Assembly (NCBI RefSeq): GCF_003319185.1
Contig: NZ_QOHJ01000002.1
Location: 124,001 to 188,000, forward strand
Length of the DNA stretch: 64,000 nucleotides
Origin: Blastococcus sp. TF02A-30
Lineage (GTDB): Bacteria > Actinomycetota > Actinomycetes > Mycobacteriales > Geodermatophilaceae
Reading direction: 5' to 3'
Shown: positions 62,137 through 64,000 of the stretch, piece after piece
Position numbering within the stretch: position 1 is the stretch's first letter
How the letters are laid out: each line of letters begins with the position of its first letter
The notes under the pieces: model-generated
Seen by the model: the letters and a program-made list of their open reading frames with translations, nothing else
Database searches by the model: none
What the model was told of the DNA's origin: nothing
Position numbers and translations under genes: made by a program

Positions 62137-62844
62137 ATGTACGACGCACGGCCCCAGGTGCCGGCTCCTGGCCCACGCGCGCCCAGGGCGGCGGGATGGT
62201 TCAAGGGTGCCTGGTACTTCGCCATCACAGTGGTCTCTTTCGGTTTCCTCGCCGCGATCCCTTTTTGGCACGCGGCCAGCCGTCTAGGGCGGCGCGACCT
62301 CCGTACCCTCGCCCTGACCTACACGCTGGCGGGGATCTATCTCGTCGTCATCTTTTCCGTAACTCCCCGGAATGCAGACGGCACGACGGCGAATGAGACG
62401 CTCAGCGTGATCGGTGGCCTCAGCGCCTTTTTCATCCTGATCGTCGGTTGCCTGCACCTCCGCCCGCTGCGCCGTCAAGTCTATGGCGGGGGGCGAGTAG
62501 TACTCGCCCACGACGATCCCGTGGTGGCCCGCGCGCTCGAGGCGCGCTCTCGACGACAGGAGACGCGGCGTCTGCTCGCTCGTGAACCCGCCCTTCGGCG
62601 CGAGCTCGGCATCGGGCGCCCCGACCTGAACCGCGGTTACGACGACGGAGGTCTGATCGACCTCAACACCGCACCCGCCCGTGTCATCGCCACGGTCTGC
62701 GGCATCGAATTGCCCCATGCCGAGGCGATCGTCGCCGGGCGCAGGACCCGCGGCGGCACGTACTTCAACATCGGCGAGGTGCTCGTCGATGTCCCGCTCC
62801 CGCCGCACGTCCAGGACGAGCTGCGCGAACGCGCCGTCTTCTGA
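62137..62844 (+). CDS. Helix-hairpin-helix membrane protein
   Basis: 235 residues from ATG (MYDARPQVPAPGPRAPRAAGWFKGAW) with GGAGG six bases upstream. Two or three membrane segments are visible (WYFAITVVSFGFLAAIPFW; LALTYTLAGIYLVVIFSV; LSVIGGLSAFFILIVGCLHL). A cytoplasmic charged stretch precedes a ComEA-like helix-hairpin-helix end (LIDLNTAPARVIATVCGIELPHAEAIVAGRRTRGGTYFNIGEVLVDVPLPPHVQDELR). No competence gene lies nearby. Role unknown; DNA binding at the membrane is possible. Confidence 0.85.
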   Translation: MYDARPQVPAPGPRAPRAAGWFKGAWYFAITVVSFGFLAAIPFWHAASRLGRRDLRTLALTYTLAGIYLVVIFSVTPRNADGTTANETLSVIGGLSAFFILIVGCLHLRPLRRQVYGGGRVVLAHDDPVVARALEARSRRQETRRLLAREPALRRELGIGRPDLNRGYDDGGLIDLNTAPARVIATVCGIELPHAEAIVAGRRTRGGTYFNIGEVLVDVPLPPHVQDELRERAVF

Positions 62845-62872
62845 CCACCCACCAACGCACACGGGGATCCAC

Positions 62873-63412
62873 GTGACTTCACCGCCGTACGACCCGATCG
62901 GCTTCGGCGACGGGCCTCCGCCGCGACCGTTCTACCGCCAGCCCTGGTTCGTCGTGATCGCAGGACTCATCGCCATCGCGCTCCTCGTCCTGGTGGCCGG
63001 GGGCGACTCCGACGACGGGTTTGAGGCGAGTGCGGCCACCGCCACGACGAGTTCCTCGGCGTCGACCCGGCCGTCGGCCGCGCCGACGTCTACGGCGGAG
63101 AGCTCGTCGCCCGCTCCGACGCCGGCAGCCTCAACGTCCGCGGTTCCGACGTCGTCGGCTCCAGTGACGCCCGCGGTGGACTTCGCGATGCCGGACGTGG
63201 TGGGCATGGATCTGCAGTCGGCGCAGGACCTGATCCAGACCTACGGGGTCTTCCTCAGCGTCTCCCATGACGTGAGGGGCTCCCGCAACCAGGTCGTGGA
63301 CTCGAACTGGATCGTCTGCGACCAGAACGTCCCGTCGGGCCAGCGGGTCACCGGCGACGTCGAGGGCTTGATTGACCTCGGTGTCGTGAAGCGCGGGGAG
63401 TCTTGCCCCTGA
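62873..63412 (+). CDS. PASTA domain membrane-anchored protein
   Basis: 179 residues, GTG start. One membrane helix (WFVVIAGLIAIALLVLVAGG, about 25-44) is followed by a Ser/Thr/Ala/Pro-rich linker. One PASTA domain follows (about 101-176: FAMPDVVGMDLQSAQDLIQTYGVFLSVSHDVRGSRNQVVDSNWIVCDQNVPSGQRVTGDVEGLIDLGVVKRGESC). PASTA domains bind muropeptides or beta-lactams in kinases and PBPs; a stand-alone copy suggests cell-wall interaction. A hairpin terminator follows. Confidence 0.92.
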   Translation: MTSPPYDPIGFGDGPPPRPFYRQPWFVVIAGLIAIALLVLVAGGDSDDGFEASAATATTSSSASTRPSAAPTSTAESSSPAPTPAASTSAVPTSSAPVTPAVDFAMPDVVGMDLQSAQDLIQTYGVFLSVSHDVRGSRNQVVDSNWIVCDQNVPSGQRVTGDVEGLIDLGVVKRGESCP

Positions 63413-63493
63413 GCGACCGGCGGTGTCGCCTGAGCCACAGGATGACGAGTCGCCAAGTCGACATCTCGACCCCATTCGCCCCGCTCGTCCCAC

Positions 63494-63526
63494 CCGCCCG
63501 GGACGCCTCTCCAGCGTCCCGGGCGG
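63494..63526 (+). terminator. Hairpin terminator after the PASTA gene
   Basis: The 13-base arms 63494-63506 and 63514-63526 are exact reverse complements around a 7-base loop, 82 bases past the PASTA gene stop and upstream of the small gene at 63555. No T-run. Confidence 0.65.
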
Positions 63527-63554
63527 ACGGCAGTCCGCTTCGTACGGTTGTTAC

Positions 63555-63728
63555 GTGGCCAAGCACTTCGTCGATGAGACCGCTGAGTTCAAGATGCCCC
63601 GTCCCGGGCGGCACGCCGCCGCCGACACCGGCGAGCTGGACCTGACCCAGCGCTTCGACCCCGGCTTCCGCCGGCAGCGCCCCGCCGTCCCCGCCCCGCA
63701 GCCGACCCGGGACGCCGACCACCGCTGA
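63555..63728 (+). CDS. Small hypothetical protein (57 aa)
   Basis: GTG start, sequence VAKHFVDETAEFKMPRPGRHAAADTGELDLTQRFDPGFRRQRPAVPAPQPTRDADHR. It is hydrophilic and disordered-looking with no Cys. No clear ribosome site lies upstream, though the terminator just before it leaves room for its own promoter. No family recognised. Confidence 0.5.
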   Translation: MAKHFVDETAEFKMPRPGRHAAADTGELDLTQRFDPGFRRQRPAVPAPQPTRDADHR

Positions 63729-63888
63729 CCTCCGCCGCCGGGAGCGCCACCCTGCCGCCCCGCCGCTACCCGCTGCGACGCCGCGCGCGCCGCGGTGGGA
63801 AAGCGGGCGGAAAGGGGTGCCCGCGCCCGTCCTCCGCCTGACAGGTTGCTCCGCGTTCTCGGGGGACCTCGACGCGGAGGAGAGACGC

Positions 63889-64000
63889 ATGCGGCACCAC
63901 AGGAAGGCCGCGGGAGCGGCTGCGGCACTGGCGCTGATCGCCGTCCCGGCGACGGCGAGCGCGCACGACGGGTACCACGGCGGGGAACCGATCACCACGG
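63889..64000 (+). CDS. Secreted protein, N-terminal part (continues beyond window)
   Basis: ATG preceded by GGAGGAGAG. The first 37 codons give MRHHRKAAGAAAALALIAVPATASAHDGYHGG, a signal peptide with basic start, alanine-rich hydrophobic core and a cleavage-like ATASA-HD. The rest lies outside the window, so the product cannot be named. Confidence 0.8.
   Translation, partial: MRHHRKAAGAAAALALIAVPATASAHDGYHGGEPITT

Noticed and set aside
1-64000. CRISPR arrays, rRNA, tRNA, insertion sequences
   Set aside because: No regularly spaced repeats, conserved RNA sequences, transposase motifs or terminal inverted repeats were seen by eye; a tRNA scan was not possible.

Overview
The window is a very GC-rich chromosomal segment (most genes look about 70% GC or higher, with strong G/C third-position bias) from an actinobacterium. 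GTG starts are frequent and translational coupling by ATGA/GTGA overlaps is common. The housekeeping genes (DUF4916 NUDIX-like protein, TIGR03086/mycothiol-type DinB protein, Excalibur and PASTA proteins, paired acyl-CoA dehydrogenases) fit a Geodermatophilaceae-like or related soil actinobacterium. That placement is inference from gene content; no rRNA or tRNA gene was seen.

Layout. (1) 1-19.5 kb is ordinary chromosome: an acyl-CoA dehydrogenase pair (the first truncated by the window start), a double-ABM-like protein, an AAA ATPase, a GT51 transglycosylase, a GST-fold reductase, a GGDEF-EAL protein, DUF1810, TIGR03086, NUDIX, an MFS exporter, a DUF4407 membrane protein, an Excalibur protein, and a duplicated enoyl-CoA hydratase locus whose second copy is frameshifted. 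A second ABM-like gene lies between the two hydratase copies. (2) 19.5-38.3 kb is a defence block: a GmrSD-like DUF262/DUF1524 protein, an HNH endonuclease, a cytosine-C5 methyltransferase, a Vsr endonuclease and a complete DISARM operon read right to left (drmD, drmMI, drmA, drmB, drmC). (3) 38.5-48.6 kb starts with an EcsC-family gene carrying an in-frame stop. It is followed by a tightly coupled three-gene operon: an unknown protein, a HelD-like SF1 helicase, and a 2036-residue helicase-nuclease with the DUF4011-helicase-Vsr-DUF3320 (Hhe-type) layout. (4) 48.8-53.8 kb holds a zinc-ribbon protein and a second coupled operon: NERD-UvrD helicase, PD-(D/E)XK protein, DUF6884/GIY-YIG fusion, and a small frameshifted gene. 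The small gene's product is homologous, without gaps over 75 residues, to the C-terminus of the giant helicase-nuclease. (5) 53.8-58.1 kb carries a DUF6308 protein, a zinc-ribbon DNA-binding-like protein, a zinc alcohol dehydrogenase and a CocE/NonD hydrolase. (6) 58.2-61.9 kb is a small accessory cassette: two coupled genes, one with a glycine-rich hydrophobic segment, and two minus-strand nuclease-like genes. The last ~158 bp of the CocE gene recurs, degraded, on its far side. (7) 62.1-64 kb holds a helix-hairpin-helix membrane protein, a PASTA protein and small or partial genes.

How they work together. DISARM should restrict foreign DNA while the methyltransferases mark self. Vsr would repair T:G mismatches arising from deaminated 5-methylcytosine. 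The two helicase/nuclease operons look like further DNA-targeting immune systems; the shared C-terminal module ties them together and is the best lead for something not yet described. No integrase, transposase, CRISPR array or tRNA attachment site was seen. No gene-free stretch exceeds about 300 bases; the longest (39221-39512) holds nothing recognisable.
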